Assembly (NCBI RefSeq): GCF_000590885.1
Contig: NZ_JFHN01000018.1
Coordinates: forward strand, 124,001 to 188,000
Length of the DNA stretch: 64,000 nucleotides
Origin: Erwinia mallotivora
GTDB lineage: Bacteria; Pseudomonadota; Gammaproteobacteria; Enterobacterales; Enterobacteriaceae
Reading direction: 5' to 3'
The first letter of the stretch is position 1. The number at the start of each line of letters is the position of its first letter. The notes below the pieces were generated by a model. That model was not told the origin of the DNA and searched no databases. It saw only the letters and a list, made by a program, of their open reading frames with translations. Positions 1 through 8,600 of this stretch are shown piece after piece. The position numbers were made by a program, and so were the translations under genes.

Positions 1-720
1 CCTTGCCACTTTGCCGTACAGACTGCGCGCCTGAGCAAGTTTGGCCTTATAGGCAATCGAAAACAGCTGTACCTGCTGTTGATGGCTGATCTCCCCCACC
101 AGTGGTCCGTACACCTGCACAAACTCTCTGGCCGGACGGCTCTTCAGGTGCGCTGCCTTCGAGCAAATCACCGCTTTGTACTCCTCGATTCCCGCCTGCA
201 TGAGCGTGGCATGAATCTCACCTCGACTCCTTCTTCCCATGTCATAACCCCGACCGAGCGTGACGCCCGAATTACCCATCGGCGGGCTGTGCAGCACGCG
301 CGAAAAAAAGGGATAGTGCGACTGCCTGAAGGGTGCCACGGCGGTGAGATAGTCCACACCCTCTGCGTCAAAGGTTATCTGGCCTTCGTGCACGTGAAGC
401 GGGCCAATGGTATTGCGTGGCCGCCAGTGAGGGCTGAGCGCCCTGCTGACAGCCTGCATAAAAAATGTATCCACCGGCATCACCAGCCCGGTGGGCGAGA
501 GCGTCAGCAGCCGCTGATACCAGCGGATCGCCTCAATGGTACCCTGCCCGCACCGCCCGTCAACGATGAGGCGTCGTCCGGTGGACAGCGGGTAACCCGC
601 GTCTGAAATCATCTGCTGGAGTTTTTTGACGTCGGCAGGCGCATTGCTGCCACAGGCCCCCACCGACGAAGAAAGACGTCCGGGGTAGATTGCCCCTTGC
701 GCCATAGTGTGTCCTTTCAT
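1..720 (-). CDS. Peptidoglycan-binding / pesticin-like lysozyme, 3' end cut off
   Basis: The frame is open from the ATG at 720 to the window edge (240 codons), so the C-terminus is missing. An AGGAGG ribosome binding site sits eight bases before the ATG. Residues about 28-90 resemble a peptidoglycan-binding domain (VKKLQQ, then DGRCGQGT). Residues about 112-182 carry the signature SGVTLGRGYDMG followed by an EI helix, typical of the T4-lysozyme-like muramidase domain of pesticin and related toxins; Glu120 in FDAEG may be the catalytic acid (inference). There is no signal peptide, so export would need another route, such as type VI secretion or phage-type lysis. Such genes often sit beside VgrG/Hcp genes, but the relevant flank lies outside the window. 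The domain call is fairly safe; the role as an effector is a guess. Confidence 0.7.
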   Translation of the reverse strand, partial: MKGHTMAQGAIYPGRLSSSVGACGSNAPADVKKLQQMISDAGYPLSTGRRLIVDGRCGQGTIEAIRWYQRLLTLSPTGLVMPVDTFFMQAVSRALSPHWRPRNTIGPLHVHEGQITFDAEGVDYLTAVAPFRQSHYPFFSRVLHSPPMGNSGVTLGRGYDMGRRSRGEIHATLMQAGIEEYKAVICSKAAHLKSRPAREFVQVYGPLVGEISHQQQVQLFSIAYKAKLAQARSLYGKVAR

Positions 721-1406
721 ATTCGTTCCCTCCTGTGGAATTTCATTTTTGACCAGTAAGATAGCGCCAGCGGCTGGGCTGAATGGGGAATGAACAGATG
801 CACCAGTAGCCGGATGAGCGTTGTCTCAGAAAATGATTGCAATACAGGTTAATAACCGTTCACAACCAAAAAACTGAAAGGTGATTTTTACAGAATAAAA
901 AAAGCCTCTGTCTGATTCAGGGTCCTGACTCTCATTTTTTATCTGCCGCTGTACAAATGACCGCAGTAACTTAAAATTCACCGCGACCAATCTGCGGTAA
1001 AACATTTGCCCGGGTTGTCCTGTCTGACATTAACGTTCAGGTACAGTGAACGGCTGAAAAAAGCCTCACCGGTAATACAGAATTATCTGGTAATTACAGC
1101 CTGACTTAACTCAAATGGCCTGAAAATTTGGCAGTTTCTTCCTTCGAAGTCGATTCGCACAGCAATTAACGGAACATCAGCCCTGCCAATAAAACCATCT
1201 CTATCAATAGATTGAGAAAAATCCCGCGTCTTTAACAGCAGAAAATCCGCGCCCAGGAGTAAATAACCAGCCATGTTGAATTTACTCCCAGTTTATTCCG
1301 ATATTGCAGCACGGACCTTGCAGCAAGCCCGGTGCTGGCGCTACCGTTAAGCCTCTGACTGGCAGCGCCGATAAAAAAGGAACGCCAGATAACTTCACTG
1401 CTGGTT
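721..1406. other. Intergenic stretch, no gene seen
   Basis: This 686-base stretch separates the lysozyme gene from a small secreted protein. Apart from the ribosome binding site of the lysozyme gene next to 720, I see no convincing coding frame. A frame ending at 1431 could encode a peptide tail ending in GYVDDERNE, but it has no start codon and may be the remnant of a lost gene. Confidence 0.4.
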
Positions 1407-1649
1407 ATGTCGATGATGAAAGGAATGAATAAGCGGATTTCGCTGGTCGCCATGATTATTTTTACCGGCACGGTGATGCCGGTACAGGCTGAAAAAACCA
1501 CGGTTGCGTTATCTCAGGAACAGGATGGCGGCACGGCAGGACGTGCCTGTATGTATATTCACCAGGGCAAAGCGGAATATGTGATGGTGCAGCCTGACGC
1601 TGTCTGTCCGGCCAGCGTCACGCTGGATGTGACAACATCGAGTACATAA
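1407..1649 (+). CDS. Small secreted protein of unknown function
   Basis: An 80-residue frame with a clear N-terminal signal peptide: basic residues, then a hydrophobic stretch ending near PVQA-E, giving a mature peptide of about 50 residues with two cysteines (in GRACMY and AVCPAS) that could form a disulfide in the periplasm. The start is uncertain: ATG codons at 1407, 1413, 1416 and 1425 all give a signal peptide and none has a well-spaced ribosome binding site (AAAGGA abuts the last one). I do not recognise the family. It lies about 90 bases upstream of the acyltransferase gene on the same strand. Confidence 0.5.
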   Translation: MSMMKGMNKRISLVAMIIFTGTVMPVQAEKTTVALSQEQDGGTAGRACMYIHQGKAEYVMVQPDAVCPASVTLDVTTSST

Positions 1650-1700
1650 TGCTTTTTTCGCGCCTCAAGATACGTCACTGCGGCGGAGTATGTTACCTTT

Positions 1701-1728
1701 AGCCTGTTGACAATTAATCTGACAGGCT
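1701..1728. repeat. Inverted repeat before the acyltransferase gene
   Basis: Perfect 7-base arms AGCCTGT and ACAGGCT flank a 14-base spacer. The spacer starts with TGACAATTAAT, so the left arm overlaps a TTGACA-like -35 sequence. The repeat ends ten bases before the ATG of the acyltransferase gene. It could be an operator or a hairpin near the translation start; no T-run follows, so it is not a terminator. Confidence 0.4.
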
Positions 1729-1738
1729 GCGGCAAAGC

Positions 1739-2776
1739 ATGATAGTGACAAGGACTCAGGCGTTTAAAACAATCAATCTTAAACTGCTCACTCTGTTAGC
1801 GACATTTCTGGTCATTCTGTTGCATACGGCAGCCGTTCCCTTCAGCTATTTTCACCTGGCGTGGTCGGTCTCCGTCACCTATGAAGTACTGGGACGTATC
1901 GCTTTTCCACTTTATTTACTGATTGCGGGCTATCACTCATTAAATAAAAATGAATCGTTGCTCAGCACCCTGAAAAAACGGGTGATGAATCTGGTTATTC
2001 CACTGATTGTCTGGTCGGCCATCTATCTTTTCTACAATCAACGAATTAATGCCAACACGCAAGCCATCAGTTTTCTGGAGCTGTTCAGTAAGCCCGCTTA
2101 TCCACATCTCTGGTTTATCTATACCCTGATCTTGTTGTATCTGGTGACACCGCTGTTAAATACGTTTATTCAGAATGGCAGCCGACAACGAATTAATTAT
2201 ACTCTCGCCGTCTGGTTTGCCCTGGCATCGGTTTATATGCTGTTTGATAATGTCAAAATCAACCTGCTGGAAAGTCAGCCTATCCCCTCTCCCAGTAATA
2301 TTGATAAAGTTATTTATCTTTCCGGATTTTATATTATTGGTGGCGTGGTCAGACGTTTTAACATTAATCCGAAAGTAACCATTTCGACTATTATCTTTAT
2401 TATCTCAACCGTACTGACGGCGGTGATGACCTACTCGTTATCCATCAGCACTTTCGCACCTAATCGGGTTTTTCTGTTTTATTCCGCCCCCACGCTGGTG
2501 GTGGTCTCTTTATCCTGTTTTTTTATGCTGCTTAATGCCGAATTTCGCTGGAAAAAATGGGTGTTTAATCTGGTTCGCAGCCTGTCGAGGCTGAGCCTGG
2601 GAATTTTCTTTGTGCACATTATCGTGCTGGAGACAATTTTGTCGTTTCTGAGGATTAACTTCGAGGGATACTATTCGGCCCTGACCATTCCGCTGGTCGC
2701 ACTGGCCTGTTTTGTCATCTCGGCCGCCATCGTCTGGCTACTGCGGCTGATACCGTTGCTACGCAAAATAACCTGA
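1739..2776 (+). CDS. Membrane acyltransferase, acyltransferase-3 family
   Basis: 345 residues with about ten hydrophobic segments spread over the whole length, as in acyltransferase-3 proteins such as WecH/OafA, which move an acetyl or succinyl group across the inner membrane onto surface polysaccharide. The N-terminal pattern LLATFLVILLHTAA with a helix-embedded histidine fits the family, as do the basic inter-helix loops. The usual early Asp/Arg of the family is not obvious here. The ATG at 1739 has only a weak ribosome binding site. No polysaccharide genes flank it, so its acceptor is unknown. Confidence 0.7.
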   Translation: MIVTRTQAFKTINLKLLTLLATFLVILLHTAAVPFSYFHLAWSVSVTYEVLGRIAFPLYLLIAGYHSLNKNESLLSTLKKRVMNLVIPLIVWSAIYLFYNQRINANTQAISFLELFSKPAYPHLWFIYTLILLYLVTPLLNTFIQNGSRQRINYTLAVWFALASVYMLFDNVKINLLESQPIPSPSNIDKVIYLSGFYIIGGVVRRFNINPKVTISTIIFIISTVLTAVMTYSLSISTFAPNRVFLFYSAPTLVVVSLSCFFMLLNAEFRWKKWVFNLVRSLSRLSLGIFFVHIIVLETILSFLRINFEGYYSALTIPLVALACFVISAAIVWLLRLIPLLRKIT

Positions 2777-2849
2777 TATTGCAGCTACAGGCACGGCCAC
2801 GTTAGCGGTGACCGTGCTCCCGGCAATATGGCCGGCTTGCCACAGAACG

Positions 2850-3080
2850 TTAAAAGGTCGCAACAGCAAACCTGTGTGGCTGATTAATTGCCTTCCGGGC
2901 AATCCAGTAAAGCAAGATGCGTTCTTCATCGTTATCCTGATCGGCCATCGCTAACAGCTTATGAGCCAGCGTGGCTTTATTAACCGGCTGTCCGGTAACG
3001 CTGAGATCAACCACCGCTTTGCCAATAATGGTGCAGACTTCTTCCTCATTTGATACGGGTAAATCGGTTTCAGTGCTCAT
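2850..3080 (-). CDS. AriR/YmgB-family small regulatory protein
   Basis: 76 residues. The segment EEEVCTIIGKAVVDLSVTG followed by PVNKATL matches the core of E. coli YmgB/AriR (EEESAVLGQAV, then a VN(N)K turn). These are small all-helical dimers; E. coli members act as connectors to the Rcs phosphorelay and affect biofilm and acid resistance. No DNA-binding motif is visible, as expected. The start has a good upstream signal (AGGAGGAG) at about 3085-3092. A methyltransferase gene lies just upstream on the same strand. The family call comes from remembered similarity and the function here is inferred. Confidence 0.65.
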   Translation of the reverse strand: MSTETDLPVSNEEEVCTIIGKAVVDLSVTGQPVNKATLAHKLLAMADQDNDEERILLYWIARKAINQPHRFAVATF

Positions 3081-3144
3081 CTTCTCCTCCTGTTATGGAT
3101 AAAAACTAAGCCTGGCAAAGATACCGGAGATTGCCATCTCAAAG

Positions 3145-3732
3145 TCAGCTACCGTCTCCAGCCTGCTGTGGGAGATTATCCAGAGAATGACAGCGGTAGA
3201 CCCAGGCAGGCGGCAGATTGCGCAGTACGCGAGTCCGGTTCCAGGCAAAGTAGCCGGAGAGTAACGGTTCAGAGAGCGAGGTGTACTGAAACTGTACAAA
3301 TACGCCCTGCGGGCTAAGCAGTGAGGCGGCACGGGATAAAATGCCATGCCTGACCGAATGAGGCAGCGACAACAGCGGCAGGCCGGAAAAAATCGCGTCA
3401 TAGTGTCCACTGAGCGTCTCAGCCGAGTCTCCTGTCACCTCAAGCCGCGCATCGTTAATTTCCTGCAACTGGGTGTGGAAACGCGGATTGGTTTCAAATG
3501 CCAGCAATGAGGCATCGGGTCGCATCCGGGCCAACAGATGGCGGGTCAGCACGCCATCCCCCGCGCCCAGCTCTGCGATGTGCTGACAGCGGTTCCAGTC
3601 CACCGCATCAGACATCGTGGTGCACAACGACATTGATGAAGGTGCAATAGTGCCTGTTTTTCGTGGTTCGGAGATGAATTCCTGCAAATAACCGGTCTTA
3701 TCTTTAATCCAGGAAAACGCCGTTAATAACAT
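3145..3732 (-). CDS. Class I SAM-dependent methyltransferase, PmtA-like
   Basis: 195 residues with a Rossmann methyltransferase core: motif I is HIAELGAGDGVLTRHLL (about residues 51-67), followed by the acidic strand LLAFETN and the post-motif SGLPLLSLP. An N-terminal stretch before motif I (FISEPRKTGTIAPSS) is the pattern seen in phospholipid N-methyltransferases and rRNA adenine dimethylase-like enzymes, where it closes over the SAM site. The substrate may be phosphatidylethanolamine, but this is inference. The gene precedes the AriR-like gene on the same strand with a gap of about 60 bases. Confidence 0.75.
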   Translation of the reverse strand: MLLTAFSWIKDKTGYLQEFISEPRKTGTIAPSSMSLCTTMSDAVDWNRCQHIAELGAGDGVLTRHLLARMRPDASLLAFETNPRFHTQLQEINDARLEVTGDSAETLSGHYDAIFSGLPLLSLPHSVRHGILSRAASLLSPQGVFVQFQYTSLSEPLLSGYFAWNRTRVLRNLPPAWVYRCHSLDNLPQQAGDGS

Positions 3733-4291
3733 ACAGTCACCCCTGACGAGAAATAATCACTCCAGTAGGCCACAAGAAACTTAACGAGTTCTTAAAACCT
3801 GACGTGGAAGGAGAAAAATTAAGATTATTCGCATACGTTGCCGCCGTCTGGTGGGATGACATTCACATTCCCTTACAGACAATAATATTGTCACACAGCT
3901 GAGCCTGATGCGTTATAAAGGTTTACTCACCCGACTGAAGCAGAAAAATAGCGCCAGCGTTTAATCTGAAAAACAGCATTGCACTCAACTCATTCCTGGC
4001 GCTTATTTCAGGCCAGCGGGTTATTTTCCTCTCTGGCAAAGTACGCTCTCCGACATTAAGATAATTCCGCAATTTTTTCGTCCTGAAGCCAGCCGGTCAT
4101 CTGCTCCTCTGTCCTGCGAATTCCCGTCAACCGACGAGCCGTTAAAATTATTTAAAAATAAGTGGCACTGTTTATCGCTCAACATAATCAGACCTGCAAT
4201 AAATCCTGCTTTATCACCCTGTTTTAAATGTAAAAAATTAAAACTATTCTCCCTGACGAGTTTTCCGGAAACCATTTGGGGATGAATAAAA
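3733..4291. other. Intergenic stretch between divergent genes
   Basis: This 559-base region contains the promoters of the methyltransferase gene (leftward) and the YjbE-like gene (rightward). It is AT-rich at its right end. I see no convincing gene; an 18-codon frame near 3910-3963 is too short to support. No clear operator was found. Confidence 0.4.
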
Positions 4292-4543
4292 ATGAAAAGA
4301 ATAAGTGCGTCTTTGTTGTTACTGATCGCCACAGGCACCAGCACGGTGTATGCCGCACCGGCCAGCGGAGAAGCAGCCGGAAGTGCAGCCACTACCCTCG
4401 CTGAGGGTAACTCCAATGCCATGGGTTTGGGGGGGATCGCGGCACTTCTCGGTGTGGCGCTGGCAACGATGGGAGGCGGTGGCGACGGCGATGGTTCAAC
4501 CACCACCACCAGTACCAGCACCACCACCAGTACGCAGCATTGA
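4292..4543 (+). CDS. YjbE-like exported protein
   Basis: 83 residues with a signal peptide ending at VYA-AP. The mature part starts SGEAAGSAATT, continues into a glycine/alanine stretch and ends in a Thr/Ser-rich low-complexity tail. This is the layout of E. coli YjbE (GEAAGSAATS, then Gly-rich, then poly-Thr), the first gene of the exopolysaccharide operon yjbEFGH. Here no yjbF, G or H follows, so the gene is an orphan copy. Its exact function is unknown even in E. coli. Confidence 0.7.
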   Translation: MKRISASLLLLIATGTSTVYAAPASGEAAGSAATTLAEGNSNAMGLGGIAALLGVALATMGGGGDGDGSTTTTSTSTTTSTQH

Positions 4544-4749
4544 GTATTTTGCGATAACACGCACCTGCACCGGCCTCATCTTAATCGATGGCCGGATAGC
4601 GGTCCCTGCCACTGCCGCAGTGCATCATCAGCGGCTGAAAGTGGCAGGAACACCAGGCGCTGAAACGCGGCCATCTGGCTTGATAAAACCCCGCCGCTCC
4701 GCTTATCACCTATACTTGGGTCTGGTCTGGTACGTCAACGGAGTGAGCT

Positions 4750-4950
4750 ATGTTGATTGGCTTCGTATTACTCGTCAGCGCATGTGGTCACGATGCCTGT
4801 GACGCCCTGCCCGTATCCGAACATCTTTTTCCCACCCGTGCCGCCTGCCAGCGCATTGCCGATCGTATCCATGAAAGGCGTCCAGGCGCGGTACTGATGT
4901 GCGGTGAAGTCTGGCGCAATCAGGGCAGTGAAGAAACAAGAGTCAACTGA
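4750..4950 (+). CDS. YebW-like small protein (DUF1482)
   Basis: 66 residues with a hydrophobic start (MLIGFVLLVSACG) and a Cys-rich middle (GHDACDALP, then CQRIADRI). The shape matches the DUF1482/YebW family: a short hydrophobic N-terminus, a C-D/E-A motif, and a conserved cysteine ending in CGEVWR. The TTG at 4747 is not needed; the ATG at 4750 follows ACGGAGTGAGCT, a usable binding site. Function is unknown in the whole family. Confidence 0.55.
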   Translation: MLIGFVLLVSACGHDACDALPVSEHLFPTRAACQRIADRIHERRPGAVLMCGEVWRNQGSEETRVN

Positions 4951-4972
4951 CAGGCGCGTCAGCGGCTTTTTT
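4947..4972 (+). terminator. Probable rho-independent terminator
   Basis: CTGAC and GTCAG pair around a six-base loop, overlapping the stop codon of the YebW-like gene, and are followed by CGGC and six T residues. The stem is short, so termination may be partial. Confidence 0.45.
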
Positions 4973-5103
4973 CTCTCCCTTCGCCGCCACAAAAGCGGGA
5001 GTATAAAAAGAATCTCCAGCGGACATTTACTCCATCACCGCGATGACGAAGCGCAGCAAAAATCGCTGTCGGGACAGTCATACCGCAGACGGCCGGGGTG
5101 ATT

Positions 5104-6252
5104 TTATCGCCCCAGGCAGGCATCAAAAGCCGCCCAGCTGTCGCTCAGATCAATGACCGTGCGCGATTTACGCGCCTGATCGATTTTAATTGCCGTCAGA
5201 CCGGCTTCCAGCGCATCAATTACTGACACCTTTAGCGGTGAGCCGGTTTTAATATGCCTGACAATCTCCGCCGCCATTAACGCATCTGCGCCATAGTGAC
5301 CATCATAGGCATTTCCCTCGTACCGGGTGGATACCGTTTTCTCCCCGGTGCGGGCATCGTGTACCTGGAAATAGTTACGGACAAAATCCCCTTCGGCCAT
5401 GCCGTCTGTGCCCATCACACAAAAGCGGCGGAACTCGTCCGGGACATTGAGATTGGCATGGAATGCCAGCGTCGCGCCGCCGCTGTACTCCACGATGGCG
5501 GTCTGGTAATCAACAATATCAGCATCACTGTCAAACACCGCATCCGTTGACGACCAGCCACTGGGTTTGACGTGGTACAGGGTTGAGTCAGCGGTCACCT
5601 CTCCCTGCGGCGCGTGCTGTGGCGTAAAAGATTTACGACCACCAAAACTGGCAACGCGCACGGGCCGCTCAGCCATCAGCCCCTGATACAGATCGATATC
5701 ATGGCAACATTTTTCAAGGATATAAGGCCCGGCATAGCGCTCATAACGACGCCAGTCGCGCATGAAGAAGGCGCCATGATAAGGCTTGATGTGTTCAGTG
5801 GCTTCAATGGAGGTAATTTCCCCCAGCTGGTTTTGCGCTTTCGCCTGGAGCAAATCGTGGTACAGCGGCGAATAGCGTAACACCAGCCCAACAAGGATAT
5901 TCTGTTCACCGTACTGTGCCACCAGTTTTGCCAGCGCCAGGGTCTGTGGTTCATCTACCACCACCGGTTTTTCGGTGAAAACACGCACACCGGCTTCCAG
6001 ACCGGCCTGGATATGCTCCAGATGCAGATAGTTGGGAGAGCCGACCATCAGCAGATCAAAACCGCCAGCAGACAGCATCTCATCCAGCGAGGCAAATGCT
6101 TTTCCTGCGGGAATACCGAATTTTTCCAGCCCCGGCAGCCCGGCCGGAGCGGGATCAACATAGCCGACAACAGTGAAATCCGGGTCTGCCTTTTTAAACT
6201 CATTTACCACGTTAGAGAGACGAAAGCCCAGCCCGACGATAGCTACTTTCAT
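5104..6252 (-). CDS. Gfo/Idh/MocA-family NAD(P)-dependent sugar oxidoreductase
   Basis: 382 residues. The N-terminal Rossmann fold begins MKVAIVGLGFR (glycine-rich dinucleotide loop). The family motif EKP is at residues 94-96 (VFTEKPVVV) with its catalytic-type lysine, and a His/Asp pair lies in CCHDIDLY. The C-terminal half forms the substrate domain. Members oxidise or reduce hydroxyl groups of sugars, inositols or amino sugars with NAD(P)H. An AGGGG site precedes the ATG at 6252. The gene is divergent from the BadF-type kinase gene, with which it shares a palindrome-rich promoter region, so it is probably part of the same catabolic island. The substrate cannot be read from the sequence. 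Confidence 0.85.
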   Translation of the reverse strand: MKVAIVGLGFRLSNVVNEFKKADPDFTVVGYVDPAPAGLPGLEKFGIPAGKAFASLDEMLSAGGFDLLMVGSPNYLHLEHIQAGLEAGVRVFTEKPVVVDEPQTLALAKLVAQYGEQNILVGLVLRYSPLYHDLLQAKAQNQLGEITSIEATEHIKPYHGAFFMRDWRRYERYAGPYILEKCCHDIDLYQGLMAERPVRVASFGGRKSFTPQHAPQGEVTADSTLYHVKPSGWSSTDAVFDSDADIVDYQTAIVEYSGGATLAFHANLNVPDEFRRFCVMGTDGMAEGDFVRNYFQVHDARTGEKTVSTRYEGNAYDGHYGADALMAAEIVRHIKTGSPLKVSVIDALEAGLTAIKIDQARKSRTVIDLSDSWAAFDACLGR

Positions 6253-6561
6253 ATTGGCCCCTGCCTGAGTGATTCAGGCTACATTACTGGTTGTCACCGT
6301 CAGAGTGCAGATTCAGTCCGACGCGCCTGTGTTATTATTCAGCACCAACTTATTACGCCAGAAAAACTAATGTCAACAATCAAAGCCAACACCAAAAAAG
6401 ATAAAAACATTAAACTACTGATTTATATAAATTTAGTTTAAATTAAATCTTCCATATTTATTTGTTATTGCGATTTAAGTTTTTTTAACTTATCGTAGCG
6501 ACTCGCTCATACAAGCCCGTTATTTCGTGGATTACGCACCAGCGCCGGTCACGGGAGGATC
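6253..6561. promoter_or_regulatory. Divergent promoter region with two palindromes
   Basis: This AT-rich 309-base region separates the oxidoreductase and kinase genes. It contains AATTTA-GTT-TAAATT at 6430-6444 and TAAGTT-TTTTT-AACTTA at 6476-6492, both perfect inverted repeats. They are plausible sites for the ROK regulator encoded at 7493-8599; NagC/Mlc-type operators are likewise AT-rich palindromes. Binding is inferred. Confidence 0.45.
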
Positions 6562-7425
6562 ATGCAACCTGAATTTTTGATCGGCGTCGATGGCGGAGGA
6601 ACACACTGCCGTGCCCGCCTCGCCGCCGCTGATGGCACCGTGCTGGCCGAATGTAAAAGTGGGGCCGCGAATGTTTATTCCGACTTTGACACCGCGCTAC
6701 TGACGCTCAACGCGCTGTTTGAGCAAACCCTCAGGGCTACCGGCCTGACATCCGCTATCTGGAAGAAAACCCGTGCCGTGCTGGGACTGGCCGGTGCCAA
6801 TGTGCCTTCGGTCATCACCCGCCTGCATCAGATCCCTTTCCCCTTCGCCCGCGTGACGCTGCTGTCAGACGTGGAAATTGCCTGTATCGGCGCACACGGT
6901 GGTGAGCCGGGCGCGGTGCTGATTGCCGGAACCGGTAGCCAGGGCGTGGTGTGGGATGGTGCAGATTTCCGGCATATCGGCGGCTGGGGCTTTGCCCTTT
7001 CCGATCAGGGCTCCGGGGCGATTCTTGGACAGCGTCTGATACGCAAATCGTTACAGGCCCATGAAGGCTTGATCCCTTCCAGCCCGCTGACCACTCAGGT
7101 TATGGGCCACTTCAGTCACTCGCCTGACGTGCTTCTGTGCTGGAGCAAGTCCGCCACGCCGGGCGACTGGGGGCAATTTTCGCCATGGGCCTTTGACGCC
7201 GCCCGGCAGGGGGATCCCCTGGCGGAATCGCTGATTGCCGAAACGGCTGCGGAGATTGCGCAGATGGCCGATGTCCTGACCGGCAACGGTCAGTGGCCGC
7301 TGGCGCTGATGGGGGGGCTGGCAGCGCCGGTACTTCCCTGGCTTTCGCAGGCGCTGCGCGAGAAAATCGTCCCGGCGCGCAACGATGCGTTGTCAGGCGC
7401 ATTGCAACTGGCGCGGCGCTGCTGA
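6562..7425 (+). CDS. BadF/NagK-type sugar kinase, probably N-acetylglucosamine kinase-like
   Basis: 287 residues of the BadF/BadG/BcrA/BcrD ATPase family (ASKHA fold). The phosphate-1 loop is VDGGGTHCRARL (residues about 9-20), the second phosphate motif is IAGTGSQG, and GGWGFALSDQGSGA is the family signature for N-acetylglucosamine kinases of the GspK/NAGK type. It would phosphorylate an imported amino sugar in the cytoplasm. The ATG follows GGGAGG with ideal spacing. It is probably cotranscribed with the ROK regulator gene that follows. Amino-sugar specificity is inferred from the signature and from the GNAT acetyltransferase and ABC importer nearby. Confidence 0.8.
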   Translation: MQPEFLIGVDGGGTHCRARLAAADGTVLAECKSGAANVYSDFDTALLTLNALFEQTLRATGLTSAIWKKTRAVLGLAGANVPSVITRLHQIPFPFARVTLLSDVEIACIGAHGGEPGAVLIAGTGSQGVVWDGADFRHIGGWGFALSDQGSGAILGQRLIRKSLQAHEGLIPSSPLTTQVMGHFSHSPDVLLCWSKSATPGDWGQFSPWAFDAARQGDPLAESLIAETAAEIAQMADVLTGNGQWPLALMGGLAAPVLPWLSQALREKIVPARNDALSGALQLARRC

Positions 7426-7492
7426 TGCTACCCGGCGGCCGCAACTGCGGCACAGGCTGCCGCTAACTTTTTCGTTGAGACACCCTCCGGAT

Positions 7493-8599
7493 ATGATGGC
7501 TCCAAACGTTACCGCACGCATTCTGCGGCTTATAGTTGAAAACGCACCGGTCAGTCAGTCCGATTTGAAAGTGCGTAGTGGACTGAGTATGTCCACCGTT
7601 TCTCAGGCAACTAACCGCCTGCTGAGCCTCGGTATCATCGAGGAAAAAGGGCTTAAGCGTGTTTCGATGGGGCGTCCCAAAACGCTGCTCGGCCTGAACC
7701 CGGACTATGCCACCGTGGTCGGTATCCAGCTGAATGCCGAGCGCAACCTGATTGTGCTGACCGATTTGACCGGCAACCTGATTGGCGAGCAGCAGATCCC
7801 CTCCGGCGAGCTGACGCCAGCACAGCTGAGCGACGCGCTGGCTCGTTTTCTCAAAACCGTCAATGACAAACGCGTGGCGGCAATCGGTCTGGCGCTTGCC
7901 GGACTGGTCGATCCCACCACCGGCCACTGCCTGCGTTCCACGGTGTTGAACTGGCAGTACGTGGCTATTGCTTCATTACTTGAACAGCGCTTTGCTATCC
8001 CGGTTTATATTGAAAATGATGCGAATGCACTGGCGCTGGCTACGCTGGTTTTTGGTCAGTTGGGCAACGCGCAATCGGCAGTTATCGCCACCTACGGCAA
8101 GGGGATTGGTGCGGGAATTATTCTGGAGCGCACGCTGTATCGCGGACGGACCGGCACGGCGGGAGAAATTGGCAATGCGCTGCTGAGCAACGGCTCCACG
8201 CTGGAAGAAGTGGCCTCATCTAAGGCTATTTTACGCATTCTGCAAGAGGCGGGGGAAACGCCGGTGCCAAACCTACAGGCGCTGGACACGCATCCGTCAT
8301 CGCTGGCACTGGAAGTTATGGCAACGGCCGGACAGCAGCTGGGGATTTCACTGGCAAATCTCGCCGTGGCTTACGACCCCGATATTATTTATCTGGCGAT
8401 GGAGCCTCAGATGGCTTCACGTATTCTGCTCGATCACATCAGCCAGAGCTTCCGCGAATATCGCCTGAAACTGACGCCACAGGTGACCCCGTTGCAGTTT
8501 CTGACTGACTCAAACCGCATGTGGGCACTGGGTGCCGCAGGCTTCGCGGTGAACCGGCTGATTGATGTGCTGTCGGCAGAGGCAGACAGTGAAACCTGA
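7493..8599 (+). CDS. ROK-family transcriptional regulator (NagC/Mlc/XylR type)
   Basis: About 368 residues. A winged helix-turn-helix is at residues about 1-65 (VSQSDLKVRSGLSMSTVSQ), followed by a ROK sugar-kinase-like domain with YIENDANALAL and GTAGEIGN. The usual zinc-site Cys cluster (CxCGxxGC) of ROK proteins is missing: the region reads GNALLSNGSTLEEV. The frame stays open upstream into the kinase gene, but homology begins at the ATG at 7493 or 7496, about 70 bases after the kinase stop. It is the likely repressor of the surrounding island, sensing a sugar or sugar phosphate. Confidence 0.85.
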   Translation: MMAPNVTARILRLIVENAPVSQSDLKVRSGLSMSTVSQATNRLLSLGIIEEKGLKRVSMGRPKTLLGLNPDYATVVGIQLNAERNLIVLTDLTGNLIGEQQIPSGELTPAQLSDALARFLKTVNDKRVAAIGLALAGLVDPTTGHCLRSTVLNWQYVAIASLLEQRFAIPVYIENDANALALATLVFGQLGNAQSAVIATYGKGIGAGIILERTLYRGRTGTAGEIGNALLSNGSTLEEVASSKAILRILQEAGETPVPNLQALDTHPSSLALEVMATAGQQLGISLANLAVAYDPDIIYLAMEPQMASRILLDHISQSFREYRLKLTPQVTPLQFLTDSNRMWALGAAGFAVNRLIDVLSAEADSET

Positions 8600-8600
8600 A

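Noticed and set aside
79..606. A 175-codon forward frame at the left edge
   Set aside because: It lies antisense to the lysozyme-like gene, which has a strong ribosome binding site and domain motifs; the forward peptide shows no family features.
1280..1431. Open stretch ending in NFTAGYVDDERNE
   Set aside because: Resembles the C-terminus of an exported protein but has no start and stops just upstream; too short to annotate.
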